Part shown: positions 1 to 11,194 of the stretch, piece after piece
How positions within the stretch are numbered: the first letter of the stretch is position 1
How the letters are laid out: every line of letters begins with the position of its first letter
Program-made: the position numbers and the translations under genes
Source of the DNA: Paragonimus skrjabini miyazakii
Taxonomy: Eukaryota; Platyhelminthes; Trematoda; Plagiorchiida; Troglotrematidae
Assembly (NCBI GenBank): GCA_014338405.1
Contig: JTDE01000729.1
Location: 70,303-134,302, forward strand
DNA length: 64,000 nucleotides
Reading direction: 5' to 3'
The notes under the pieces: generated by a model
The model's database searches: none
Seen by the model: the letters and a program-made list of their open reading frames with translations, nothing else
Told to the model about the DNA's origin: nothing

Positions 1-219
1 GTTGATGGTCTAACCACCACAGGTCGTGGGTTTATATTAGTTGAGCGACTGGTCACGTATTTTAAGTTTTCCGATATACACACGGGCGAACTGCTGACTT
101 ACTAACGTCACTACCCACTTTTGTGGGCTAATGGGAGAATACGACGATGGATAACTCAGGTAATCTGTAGATAGCTTCGTCGCGAACAGACCATAATTCG
201 GAAAGTTACAGCGAAAGTT

Positions 220-361
220 TCTGTGCACTGGCGTTAGAAACGAACGGACGTCATTTCGATGCCACGGAGTATTCACAGATGCCACTGCTATTCTTGCCGG
301 TAACTCATCAGTTATATTACAAGCTGAAGTGATTATACCGCCAAAGTATTTGGAACGGTTC
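220..361 (-). pseudogene. RTE-type retrotransposon fragment (RT C-terminal part)
   Basis: On the minus strand the reading YFGGIITSACNITDELPARI matches, residue for residue at most positions, the segment YLGSTISSACNIADEMSARI of the better preserved RTE copy at 53436-54236. This segment lies downstream of the reverse-transcriptase palm in RTE elements of trematodes. Homology fades into unrelated or badly decayed sequence on both sides, so this is a short remnant without coding capacity. The shared motif is visible directly; assignment to the RTE clade rests on the 53 kb copy and is an inference. Confidence 0.6.
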
Positions 362-363
362 AC

Positions 364-782
364 ATTATGAAGCGGACTACCTGCATTGAGGGGCGTTGAA
401 TTGAGAATGACCCGTTTCTGAGGCAGTACGTATGAACTAAGGAAGCTGAGAAAGTTGCATGCAACCCAACTCAGTCATTCGCCTTAGTTAGCATGATCCA
501 TACACTTTCAATGAGAACATAAAACAGATTACTATTGTCCGCAGACTCCATATCAGTCAACTTAGTGCCAGTAAGAAACTCAACACCAAGCTCACTGAAG
601 GTGGAACATCTTAGCGAGCATTGCTAGAAATGATGAACGCCCAAAGCGGAGGTTTGTACTCTCTGACGCCTAAAGCCATATGCCGAAAGCGGTCACCTCT
701 ATTTGCTGTTCTGTTTTCAACATTCTTGCTTTCTACCTACCCACTGTTTTACTTGTAGGTTGTTCGGCAGATTTGTTAAGAC
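364..782. other. no recognised feature
   Basis: Unique-looking sequence between the RTE remnant and the SINE-A copy. No long open frame, splice-bounded exon or repeat was recognised. The part nearest 364-500 may be a decayed upstream continuation of the RTE remnant. Confidence 0.3.
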
Positions 783-890
783 AGATGAGACAATTTTGAA
801 GATCTGGGCTTCCGCTGGGTTCGAACTGGCGAAAGAAACAGCGAGTCCAAAAGCAGTGAGTGCTCTGCCAGCCACGCCGGGAGTTTAGAA
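783..890 (-). mobile_element. SINE-A copy, tRNA-derived, old
   Basis: Read on the minus strand, this has a degenerate pol III A box (GGCTGGCAGAGCA) and a B box (AGTTCGAACCC) at tRNA-like spacing. A block after the B box aligns with the SINE at 40310-40420 (AGCGGAAGCCCAGAT here, AGCCGAGGCCCTGAT there). It is more diverged than the 40 kb copy. No target duplication was seen. It is a transposable-element remnant rather than a tRNA gene. Confidence 0.6.
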
Positions 891-2060
891 ATGTAAAATT
901 TAAACTGGGTTACCCACCCGTTTCATTGACATCTATCGAATGATCGAGAGACTCGGTAAGATCATCACAGTCGTAAGAATAGTTTCGGTTACTAATTAGG
1001 GATGTCGAAGGTAAGTATCTAGTTTGTTGTCCCTCAATGCTGCAAGTAAGTTTTCGCGAGGTTATCGTCACGTGCTTGGCTAGTACTCTGGTCAGTTGAC
1101 TATGACGACTGACGCGTACAACTACGCACCAGTTCGAAACCGTATGCGTTGTATTAACTATGCGCACACGCGCGTTGACTTAGTAAGGACAGTGTCAGCT
1201 AACCACACGAACTACTTTCTTGACGTACGGTATATTCTTGATTGTTCACTTTATCAGGTATCACAGTGCTTTTTCTTCGATGTATTTGCCGGTTTGTTTG
1301 TACCGCCCTTGGTTTTGTTCATTCGTGTTGTGTTACTGCTAAATGTGAGTAAACGATGGTTTGCGCTCCGATTTGAAATGGAATGTCACCGATAGGTACA
1401 CACACCATATCAGTAATTCTGAAGTTGTCACGTGTTTGCACAGTCACGTAGCCTAACAAGTGCAATCGATTGTGTGAGTGTCTAGTGGATAGATGCACAT
1501 GCCAGGACAAAAAATATTGACTGTTTTGTAATCAGCGGGATGAAGTTGACTAGCTGATACAGCATACCAAATCACATGAGCAAACACGTTAAGGTGACCT
1601 CGTAACCGTTATCGCACGTGCATCGTGGACGTTATTAGCACCAGGGTCTCGTCTGCTAAGATTGCTACGGTTTGAAAACTGCATTCACGGGGGTACAAAT
1701 GATCAATTTTGTTCCAGTTTACACGCTAAGATCACATTCATTAGCATGGCTTGGTTATAACGTCAAGTTTTAGGTGCTCAACAGAAGTGGAAGTCTTAGG
1801 AAAACAAAACCTTTGATAAATCACCTCGAATTTTTTACTATTTGTCACTCAACTGATTCAAACAATCCTTGGTGTAATGATTATGGACCTCTGACTGGTA
1901 AAAGAAATCAATGGTCAGTTTGATGTCTTTGATTATGTGTTTTTAGGTATATCAAACTTGGTATCAATCCAAGTTGATCTGTTATGCTTCCAAAACAGTC
2001 TTACACATGTCAACTAAGTTCCAAATCTAATAAGCATTTTATGTTAAGACGTGTTTATAT
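891..2060. other. no recognised feature
   Basis: Contains a 99-codon open frame on the + strand (1096-1395) overlapped by antisense frames. It has no splice context and no recognisable motif, so it is not called. The rest is AT-rich, unique-looking sequence. Confidence 0.3.
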
Positions 2061-2369
2061 TGCTGTGACCGCAAAAGACGTTTGGCCCGAGAATTCCTTT
2101 ATTGCACAAACGCCCATATAGGTCATGTCAAAAATCAAACCTCAAACGCGTATACTCATTTGCAAGTTAGTTATGCATTCACATCCATCATTGTCATTCG
2201 CCTTGTTGGAACTTCTGCCGAGCGCGTGCACACTATTTCGATAGTCTCTCCTTGTCCTCCGTCTTCCTGACATTCGCAGCTTGCCCTTTTGTTCCTGAAC
2301 GTTGCCTGTGGGTAACATACTACTTGTGAGTAGTATACTACTCACAACGAAACTGCCTGTCATACAACA
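2061..2369 (+). mobile_element. Solo LTR, family 1, copy 1
   Basis: A 309-bp unit that begins TGCTGTGACCGC and ends TGTCATACAACA, so it has the TG...CA ends of an LTR. It is flanked by a 4-bp direct duplication, ATAT, at 2057-2060 and 2370-2373. A second copy at 43244-43540 shares the whole length by eye and has its own 4-bp duplication (CTAT). No primer-binding site, polypurine tract or gag-pol frame lies next to it, so it is read as a solo LTR left by recombination. Four-base duplications fit several Ty3/gypsy-like or BEL/Pao-like elements; the superfamily cannot be set from the LTR alone. A 24-bp palindrome lies near the 3' end. Strand is arbitrary. Confidence 0.75.
2324..2347. repeat. 24-bp perfect palindrome inside family-1 LTR
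   Basis: Half-site TTGTGAGTAGTA followed directly by its reverse complement, with no spacer. It lies 22 bp from the 3' end of the LTR. The same 24 bp are intact in the second copy at 43495-43518, although the LTR body around them has diverged. Either DNA- or RNA-level function is possible; none is shown. Confidence 0.9.
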
Positions 2370-2785
2370 ATATTCCAGCTATCTTCTTAATGCTATAATG
2401 TGTTGTTGCTTGATGAGAAAGTGAATCGCCAACTTATAGCAAAAAATATTTCCATGTCGAAAGTGTATGACAGTAATTGATCCTTCCTACTTCTGTAGTA
2501 TTCTACGTTTTCCAAAATAGAAACACGAGATCACTTTTCTCTCTTACGCATATCGTTCATTTTCCTCCCCCAATAAGTGTAAGTGATCTCTTTGGAAAAT
2601 ATGATTAGTGAAGTATACAACAATTTTCTCTCCACCATTGTCGGTTAAACTTTCGGTCCACTGACTATGGATGTCTCAGAACAAACTAGGCTAGCAGGTT
2701 CACATTAATCAGTTCCATTGTTTACGTTGTCACAGACCAAAAAACATTGTTAAGTTTTAACAACGAAATTGGCGTGTCACAAAGG
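2370..2785. other. no recognised feature
   Basis: AT-rich sequence downstream of the LTR. No open frame of note and no repeat recognised. Confidence 0.3.
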
Positions 2786-2855
2786 ATCGGATGGACAACA
2801 CAGCAGAAAAGTTTACTGCATTTTCAGGAAGAAACGGTAGGCATCCAGTTCATTC
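2786..2855 (-). repeat. Dispersed repeat D, copy 1 (inverted partner at 5731)
   Basis: The reverse complement of this block contains GGATGCCTACCGTTTCTTCC and continues with similarity to the block at 5731-5790, which reads on the + strand. The shared stretch is about 60 bp with scattered differences. No ends or target duplications are visible. The element type is unknown. Confidence 0.5.
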
Positions 2856-2940
2856 CGAGTTATTATATACTTTCCACCCTAGTTTTCATTCCTTAGTCCG
2901 GCTAAACAAACGTTCGGGAAACCTCAGCCTTACTCGTGAG

Positions 2941-3185
2941 CGAAAGTGGTTGGGCGTTCGCATACAATAATTTGGTCGTGTCCAATGTGAGGTCAATAGC
3001 GCAGTGGTCGACACGGTTGCCTCATGAAAGGGTGGCCAGAGTACTAATCCAGGCAGTGACAAGGATATGCACTACAGACGAGCTCTAACAAGAACAAAAC
3101 TCGAGTCTAGTGATTCTTTTTGAAAGAGACCGACTGGATAGTCTATGGGAATGCGACAGCTGCGATCAGTTTTTGGGGTCGTTCA
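2941..3185 (+). mobile_element. SINE-B copy with tRNA-like head and conserved 3' tail
   Basis: The head contains an A-box-like AGCGCAGTGGTCGAC and a decayed B-box region (GAGTACTAATCC). A block GATATGCACTAC follows. The 3' part carries GACCGACTGGATAGTC and CTGCGATCAG. The same order is found at 20720-20850. The head recurs at 26895-26990 (minus), 35343-35490 and 56340-56435 (minus), and the tail at 62215-62290 (minus) and 27237-27300 (minus). Repeated order of blocks supports one SINE family. The region between head and tail is where trematode SINEs can carry a hammerhead, but no intact core is present here. Confidence 0.6.
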
Positions 3186-3189
3186 ACCT

Positions 3190-3900
3190 ACATGAAAAAT
3201 CTAGGTTCTAGTCGGAAAAATTAGGTATAAAAATCTCTATCGAACATGTGACTAATTCTTTTTATGTGTACGAAAATTTGAATCTAATTAGTCGCGTTGA
3301 CCGTCGGTTTCCAGAACATTTCAGCCCAAAATTGGGCGATGCAGAGAAAATCTGGGTTACAAAGCCGGAAAATATCATACATGAATGAGAACTGCAATAA
3401 AATTCCACACAGATGAATTACCGTGATAAAACCTGTAGATTTAAGTAGTTGCACATCACGTCGCTCGTAGTCATTTACATCCTCCACTTGCAAGAAACTT
3501 CTTCGAAAACATCCTGGAGACGTTTAGTATGCTTACCATAGTTTGCTGGTAAACCACATGGTTGATTGATTTCTTCTGAGGACGTTCAGTCTTTTGCATA
3601 GTTCATACCTCAGATCAATGGAGAGTGTGCGTGTCTTTCTCGTCCTAACCATGTGTACATTAATGAACAATTTAATCACGACTGTCCGTACTTGCATCGA
3701 CCGTTGTTTCCGTGTTTACCTTTCGTCTGTGTGTGTTCAAGCCTATTTTTTTGTCTGCAGAGTAAGACGGGATTCGCTGATAGTGACCTCTTCAGTCCGA
3801 ATTGGAACACGTCAAGTGAGAGCTGAAAGACTCACAGCTAGTTCGACAGTTCGTATCCGAGTCAAAGCACAAACACAATCGGTTCGCTTTCGTGACCTGA
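3190..3900. other. no confident feature
   Basis: A 120-codon + frame (3594-3956) with an arginine-rich C-terminal half runs into the edge of the LINE remnant. It has no start context or domain and is not called. The rest is AT-rich. Confidence 0.3.
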
Positions 3901-3904
3901 AGTA

Positions 3905-4560
3905 CGGCCAAGAAACAATAAATTCAACGGCTTATTCACGGGGAGCTTCATTGTAGCCGATCAGACGTTTAAAGGATCAGACAAAAAGTTTAACGTCTTT
4001 CGATAACAAACCAGGGAAAACAGCAGGTGAGCAATACATCCAGTAGAGAAGCACATAAGCCTTAATAAAACTACGAACCTCGTGGTAGGGAACGGAGAGA
4101 GAGAAGTAAAACGCGGGAAATGGAACGAAAGCCTCTAAATAACATGAAGTGACCATATCATGTTGCTGCTTCAAGTTATCCCCAGATACTTACCAGAAAG
4201 TGAGCAGGATAAGGAAGTACGCGTATTGGGAGGCTTCGCATATTGGTTCCTTTACATGAGGAGAAACTAAATGTCAACACATTCATGTGCGTTAAGAAAC
4301 AAACTGTTAGAAGATGACCAACTTGCTAGCTGGGATAAACTGTTCAACTGAACGAGAGAAGAAAATCTACTCAGGTGTTTGTTGTCCAACACCACATCAT
4401 CTGCATATCTGAGTACGAATGTGTGATTGTCTATTGGAGTGGATGTAATATAGATTGGAAGTAAGAAGAGGGAGAGGATTGCGCCCTGTTGAACACAAGG
4501 TCCAGCGATCAGTGACAATGAGGAATGACCACCAAATTGTACCAATATAGCCAAGTGGTG
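3905..4560 (-). pseudogene. Non-LTR retrotransposon, reverse transcriptase fragment (LINE-1x, short copy)
   Basis: On the minus strand a frame at 4554-4267 reads like the RT palm: a QGAILSLFLLPIYI segment in the place of the PQGS..SP..F..YI motif, then LRYADDVVL, which holds the catalytic YADD. Farther along the minus strand, 4174-3977 carries a thumb-like segment (RSFIKAYVLLYWMYCSPAVF) in a different frame. The nucleotide sequence is colinear with 60735-61390, a second copy on the same strand that extends farther upstream. Loss of the upstream domains, frameshifts and stops mark it as dead. CR1/Rex1-like membership is a guess. Confidence 0.75.
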
Positions 4561-5730
4561 TAAGAAACCATCCTACTTAATCTTTACCTATTGCATACAT
4601 AAATTGAGTACATCATTCGGACGCATGGGATGAAGTTGTAGTTTTACGATGTAAGCATTACGTTAATCCTTTCCAAAATAAAAAATTATACGGCTTCCTT
4701 CAGTTTACTAGAACTTCGGAGCATGTCAGTGCACGTCGATCATGCATCGCGCAAATCGTCGACGTTATTTCCCTGAGCACCAATTCACACTAGGCAAACA
4801 GTAGTTGGTCGTAATTTCAACGGATTTTGATGTTACGATACTAGTATTGTCTGATAATCAATATTCTATTAGATGAAATGCATAAATCTATGCTGAAATG
4901 AAAGTAATCTGTGTAAAGTTTGTTTAACCGGACGAAGGAATGGACACTAACACGGAAATTGTATAATAACTCGGAATCTACGCAAGTATGCTTCGACTGT
5001 CCTGGTATGTGTTGGAACATTGTGAATCATGAAAGGTGGATTAATACTCGGCTGACCTTCAATAAGCCTACTTACACACGTTTAAGGCTACTAAATGAAC
5101 ACAAACCGCAACAATTTTAGATACTAATCGCATTTCAGTATGCCAAAGATCGACACGTACTATCTTACAATTGGACAATCTATCATCGGTTGGCTTCGAC
5201 TCGCATTCAATCTCTACCTCAAAGATACATGTTAGCCACTTCACTGTCTTCTCATACTCCCAATCTGCACCAACATATTGCATATTAAAGCCGCCGAATT
5301 CAGCACACATACCTGACGTCATCATACGGGTAATGTAGACGCATTCTCGCAATATCCAACGCTAAACATGACCTCGATGATATACGTGTCAGCTGCCCAA
5401 GTGACACCAAATATTATGTTCAAGGTGGTCCACAAACATTAATGTGCTGAAGATATAATAGATAGAAACTTCTGCCCTGCCATTATTTAATGGGTTAAAC
5501 ATTCATAGGATCGGCGGTGTTTTTGCATTACTGCGATCAATTTTCAACTTACGAAGTTCAGTTATATAGAAATGTGCAGAGGTGCGAAGCTCATTGTTTG
5601 ATGTGATTTTTTTTGGGTGTGATTTAAGCTGAATGGAACCGTTGGTCATTGTGATATATGGAAACAGACGTGAAATGCGTATAAAGTCACCTTTGAGTCA
5701 GAATTCTAAATCCAAATTCACAGTGGTTGA
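4561..5730. other. no confident feature
   Basis: A minus frame at 5352-5068 has a protein-like stretch and a TT|GTAAGA donor-like site on the minus strand, but no good acceptor and no known motif. It may be an exon of an unknown gene and is left uncalled. Confidence 0.3.
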
Positions 5731-5790
5731 CGGAATCAATGCCTACCGTTTCTTCTTATAAATGCAGTGAACCTTCGTCATATGTTGTCC
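5731..5790 (+). repeat. Dispersed repeat D, copy 2
   Basis: Contains TGCCTACCGTTTCTTCTTAT and then similarity to the reverse complement of 2786-2855, including TGTTGTCCA near the end. The pair forms a widely spaced inverted repeat about 2.9 kb apart. The element type is unknown. Confidence 0.5.
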
Positions 5791-8259
5791 ACCAGGTTTT
5801 TTCATAGCTCATTGGGAAAATTCGACGACTTTTAGATGAGTACGCTTTTCAATTGCTCCTTTGGATATGAATGTTGACCGCCCTACAGCACTCTGTTTGC
5901 GAAGCTACTCCACAGGCAAGCTATGGTATTTTGTTGATGGCTTTGCGCTGTCCAATCCAGACAATTAATATCGAAGATAAAATTGTTTCAGATACCAGTT
6001 CAACTAACTTGATGCTCTGTACACTTCAGCCAATGCTTTGTTTGTGTTTCAGTGAGTTGGGGGAGTATTTGCCAACATCAGTTAAGTTCGTTATAATGCG
6101 TTCTTGAGCAGTTGCTGCACTTGCATATGTAGTGCTCTCTTCAGCTGACAGGTACCCACTAGTGTTGTGATCTAAGAACGCGGATGGCACAAGGGTTGTT
6201 TGTTCGACAAAGCAACACATGGGTTGTGTTTAAACAAAACCAGAAACAAAACCACTCATTTGCACGCAGTATTCGGCCCCAGACAGTCTCGGCTGCAGCA
6301 GACGTCAATGCTCAGTTTCTTTAAGTAGCTAGGACCATTATGGGCGATGCTGCACTCTGATGTTTCTTCCTGCATTTTTCCTGCTGCTTGTACGATGCCA
6401 AAATACATGCTCTGATCCTACTACTGAATAGAAGTGGTATGAGTAGTATATTACGATCGCTCATCTTCACTGCACTAGTACGGCCAAAGAAGAATGTGAG
6501 ATTTGCCTTATATTCTGTCAATATAAAAAAGTTTGCAGCTCATCTGATCAGTTAGCTGCTTAATATGAAATGTGATTCACGAAAACAATAGGTTTGGGTA
6601 AGTTCAAACACATGGTAATCTCTGTTCGATTCATTCTTACGTAGTTTCGGAAAAACATTTTCACACTCCTTATTTTCTGAGGTGCACTGTTCGAGTGGAA
6701 TCACAAAACTGAACTGATTATAGCCACTCGTGTGCCGTATAGATCAAGTAACAAATCCGATGCATACGATCCCTAGTGGAACACATACATGCAGCGTCCA
6801 TCACATAGTGGACATCATTAAAAAAGTCGCAGAACGAAATAACAAACTCGCTAAGTTTTTGGTGAACCTGCTGGAATATGACAGCACCAAGTGATCGTTT
6901 ATTGATTTTCTATCAGTTTTTGAGTTTTATGATTGCTGTGGGTAGATTTTTGCATCCATCATAAAACTGATGACGCAAAACGCTGTGATTAGATATTTCA
7001 CTTGGTTGTGAAAAAAAATTAACACGTGTAAACCTGTTCGACATAATACAACAGAAGTGGTGGACTCAGAAGCAGTTCGCTTATTATACCTATCACTTTA
7101 AGGCACACATTATCACTAAAACGTATTTCATATGGGGAATTATGATTCACGACAGCTTATCTAGATCAACGGTTAGCCAAACTGTGACCCACTAGTATTT
7201 CATCAAACGTTCACAAAGAATATGCATCATCGTTGACTTCGTCACTGGTTACTATCATTTTTGATTACATATATGAATAGAAAAGTGTGGATATTTGGAC
7301 AATAATTCTTACCATACTATTAACAAAAAGTGAAAAACTGACATTTAGTTCAGGTGCCTGCCAATCGTCTTTTTTATGATCTCGGGGGAGTAACCCCTCT
7401 CGAAGAGAAATTGAAAGTTCTTGTCACGGATGAACACCACTTTGCTTAACGGGTAAACTGGTGCGCTGTAAACACTTCAGCTTCTTTGGTTCGTTCACAT
7501 TCCTGCGTGTTTCATGAACGTTATAGAGTTCACTGGTAGTGCATTTTTATTTTAAGCAAGGCACTGCACACTCTCAGTCAGGACATTTCTGCTGACATTT
7601 TTAAATTCTGTTTAACTAAAACATGACATAATTGGTCGTAATGGTCAATTAGAAGCGCTCGGTTGCACATCTTTCGTAGTTGCTACCAGCCATCAGGTGA
7701 CATCATGTCCACCCAGTCCCTACCTACGTTTCATTTCAAGTAAATTGATGACGTTGATTTGCGTTGTGTAAACCCATTTGAGAAAGGATATTTTAGGTTA
7801 TCACTCAACGGCTACTGACTTGGTGTATCGGTCATTTCCTGTGAACTGCAAAAGTAATTCCCCAAACTGTCTGAATGCAACCTAGCTGCTTGCCAAAAGT
7901 GAAGTCTACAATCAAAATGCCGAGTTATAATTATACGACTCAGTCCGCTCAATAATTCAGGTCATCAGGATCAACAGACTTAGTAGTACACTCTGTTCCG
8001 ATCTAATATGTTCAGTTCACATTAATGAACATTTCGCCAAAGTCCAAAATCCAACTTTTTCGTCTGGCGTTTAATTTCTTACATTCCATCACGTCTGACT
8101 AACTATCTGTTCACAGTTGCGCTCTCATTCATGGGTGATATTGTTCACCTATTATGTTTATCGTTTGTCTTGCTCATACGCCATCCCCCCAGCTGTTCAC
8201 TTGAAAACAAAGGCTAGTCTCGGTCTAACCTAGTTCATTTTATTTCTCCTAAACACCCG
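5791..8259. other. no recognised feature
   Basis: About 2.5 kb of AT-rich sequence. Only short open frames on both strands (at most 78 codons), with overlapping antisense frames and no splice-bounded exon or repeat that I could recognise. Confidence 0.3.
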
Positions 8260-8279
8260 ATATATATATATATATATAT
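8260..8279. repeat. (TA)n microsatellite
   Basis: Twenty bases of uninterrupted AT/TA alternation. Confidence 0.95.
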
Positions 8280-8833
8280 GAACGGCGGAAAAAAGTATTG
8301 AATGCTACAAAAATATATACATATAACTGAAAATTGACCTGTCAGGCGCAATAGATCTTTGTTTGACGTGACTTTTGATTACCCGGAGAACGACTAGTCC
8401 TCCCTGTGTAAGTATCATCGTAACTATAGGAAAAAGTTGTACACTACGTGGATGTGACTTGAACATTTCGTCTTCTCTTGTCAACGATAAGGGGAGTTGG
8501 ATTGTTTGCTGTTTTACGAATAGTTTTGCAATTCTGTGTTCAGGAGTTGCTTCATGTGTCTGACAAATTATTCCTCATCTTCAGTATAGACAGCAGTACC
8601 TCGGTGGTTCGCGCCGATTTAGATCTGTCATTCAGCCAGGGATAGGAGGGACATGAGAGGAAGGAGGGGAATTCAATTACTAAAGCACATGTAGCCGAAC
8701 TAAACTTTCAACACTAGCTTGCGAACATCTTGCAAACAAACAAGTAAGCTATAAGTGGACGCAAGAGGTCACAGCAAGACAGCTTCTTTACGGTTTCCAC
8801 TGCCTTGTGCCATTAATTGAACTTTATTCACAG

Positions 8834-8956
8834 ATAACTCGGACATACAACGACAACATTCACACCGCTGAGCCCGGTCATCAGCCATCTCATCTAGAGC
8901 ATTTAGCCATGGATTCTGAGTCGCGAGAGCCCCAACCCGGGAAACAAACTGAACCA
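8834..8956 (+). CDS. Exon-like segment, possible first coding exon of an unknown gene
   Basis: Bounded by an acceptor-like site (TTTATTCACAG at 8833) and a good donor (CCA|GTAAGA at 8957). The 123-nt segment is open through 41 codons with both ends in phase 0. It contains ATG at 8909 in a strong context (GCCATGG), giving MDSESREPQPGKQTEP up to the donor. It is either an internal exon or a 5' exon holding the start codon. The product is polar and low-complexity and was not recognised. No partner exon could be joined with certainty; the next + strand candidate, at 13622, starts in a different phase, so at least one exon would lie between them. Confidence 0.4.
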
Positions 8957-10655
8957 GTAAGAAAACTTCTCTATTAGTTACGATTAAAAGTCCAATGAGA
9001 ACAGCACGAGTCCCTGCATCTCGTAGTGTTTGTCATCATTCCGAGCTGATAGACGTTTTCCTGACTGCTTTTTATTTTTTCTAACGAAAGTCTCTTGAAT
9101 GAATGGAAAAATTTGGGTTTTTGAAAACGCACCTTAACTCCAGATACCTAACAAATATTCATTTGGTTACATTCACAAGTTAGCTTAATGGAAAACAGGA
9201 GCAACTGTCGAGTCTGACGTAAAAACAAAATACGTCCATCCCCCCACCCTCAACACAGTTTAGATAAATTGAAACAGCAACAACCCGCCACTTTAAATGC
9301 ATTCGGTGTCCTACTGTCAATCACGTGCGTCTTAGGCACAACTGGCCGAGTGAGTCATCGATTCGCGGACTGGCTACGTACGCGCAGCGTGTTCTAAGAT
9401 AGTTGGAAGCGGCACGTTCTAAGAGGGTAAATGAAAACCCAGGATTGCTTCAGTTATGAATGCTTCGGAAGCCACGAACAAGATCATGGAGATAGCATTG
9501 AACCGACGTCAAAGATGTTACATTTGAAAAAAAATTAAGCTGGCTAATATGATGTTACACTGAAAAACTTCGGGAGTTCAAGCCAGTTAGTATAAACCGA
9601 AAATGGTAGAATATTGGGTTTTGTATGATTTTCGAAGATGAGTGTGTTTTGTGCACAAATCAACGTTCTGTGAAGTATCCTAAAAAATGGTAATGTGTAT
9701 GAAAGCTGGTTTAACCATACCGACTAATCATCTGACAGTCAAATCATTACTTTCTCTTCGTGACCTTTCTGAATACACTAGGATTATAAATTAGCTTCCG
9801 TTCATCTTCATTATCAGAAGCAACAAGTTGGAATGCCACAGAAGAGGAACACGTAATGTACCATGTCTAATGTTGATGTCTGCCCTAACTAGCGGTTGTG
9901 TGACTTGTGAAAACTTCACAGTCCCGGCGACTCAGTAAGTTGATTTATGGTCAAGGTAACGGCAATTTGTCATTCCATGTTCCATTTCCGCACTGTGTGC
10001 ATCCCAGTAGCGAACAGTTGAATGTATGACGAAATCAGATTATCATTTCACTGATGCATGGGACTAACATTAGAGTGCTGCCTGTTACAAGCGAAGAGAG
10101 TTTTTGGAAGTTTGTCCGGAACTGTCGTGCTTAGGTTGGATTGGTGGTACCAAAACAATAAACAAACATTTGTAACAATGGTACTCTCTAATCTACACAA
10201 GCAACAGATTCAGGAGCCATCAGTTAGGGATACTGTCAGTTCGTTCGGACGTTTCAGTTACGTAAATAATACACTGGGACGGAACGTGGTGTGAATGGCG
10301 TACAATGGAATGAATAAAATGGTCGCACGTCAGAAGGTCATTAACAGGCGAAGCACACACTGAGTTCCTAACTTGCGTGCACAAGCCTGACCTTCGTTGT
10401 TTGATCAATCAAGGCATACTGATAGTTAAAACTCGAAGGTTCGGGTTGGGTACCCCTATAGTGAATGTGTTAATCAATCTCACTTGATCCCTAGTCATCT
10501 TGATGTGTTCCGTTGTCAATGACTCAGGACTGAATTGTTTTCCATCAGCCAAACTGCTGTCTTGTTCCAGCCTATCGTTTGCCAATCTGGGGCTGTGTTC
10601 TTGTATTCTCTGATGAAAGTATTAATACGTCCCGTCGATATAACTGTAACAGCGC
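8957..10655. other. no confident feature
   Basis: Intron-like or intergenic sequence. A 78-codon + frame at 10058-10294 has weak splice-like flanks and no recognised motif, so it is not called. Confidence 0.3.
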
Positions 10656-10659
10656 ATAC

Positions 10660-11190
10660 TGTAGCGAAAAGGCGTCCAGTAAAGCACAATATTTATTGCC
10701 CAACTCGGTAGTTATCATGCCACACACGCGTTCGCGATTTTGAATCACAATTCCAGTCCACAACACTCCCGGTTTTCCGCTCACACGTCGTGTGCACTTC
10801 TACCCGGTTTAGGTGTGTGATTGGCGCCTTCTACCCGGGGGTTTTCTGCCTGCTATTCTTCGTCCATTCATCCGATTTCGTTGAGCGATAGCTTGTCCGA
10901 TCGCTCGTGCTGTCCTCCGTCTATCAACCGTGGGCTTTGGCCGTACTCCACAACCGTGTCGAGATATTTCTGAGAGTGTTGGAATAATCACGCCTTCACT
11001 TTGGTCATCCACCCTATTTCGGCTGCCACGTCTCGTCCGTTGGTCCGATCCGGTCGAGCGATGACTCATCCGGTCGCCCACGCCGTTCTCCATCCCCTCA
11101 CTGTGGTTTTTTGAACGCACCTCCCCCATGTGTTGAGGTGTTCCGCCAATAGCTGGAACGCTCGCACTTCCTGCCTGACAGTCCACCACA
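10660..11190 (-). mobile_element. Solo LTR, family 2, long (two-unit) copy
   Basis: Read on the minus strand it starts TGTGGTGGAC and ends CGCTACA (TG...CA). A 4-bp duplication, GTAT on that strand (ATAC on +), sits at 10656-10659 and 11191-11194. It is 531 bp long, against 356 bp for the copy at 58566-58921. The extra length is an internal diverged tandem duplication of about 165-175 bp: two successive blocks each run from a GTGCGAG/GGCGTGA-like start, through CCTCAACAC/TCTCGACACGG, to CGATCGGAC/CGACCGGA. The 126-codon basic frame over it is a by-product of its composition. No internal retroviral-type genes are adjacent. Confidence 0.75.
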
Positions 11191-11194
11191 ATAC

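Noticed and set aside
9320..9400. tRNA-like gene (GGCCGAGTGAGT)
   Set aside because: An A-box-like word without a B box or foldable arms.
10809..11189. 126-codon Arg-rich minus-strand protein
   Set aside because: It lies wholly inside a family-2 LTR, and the corresponding frames in the other two copies are broken.
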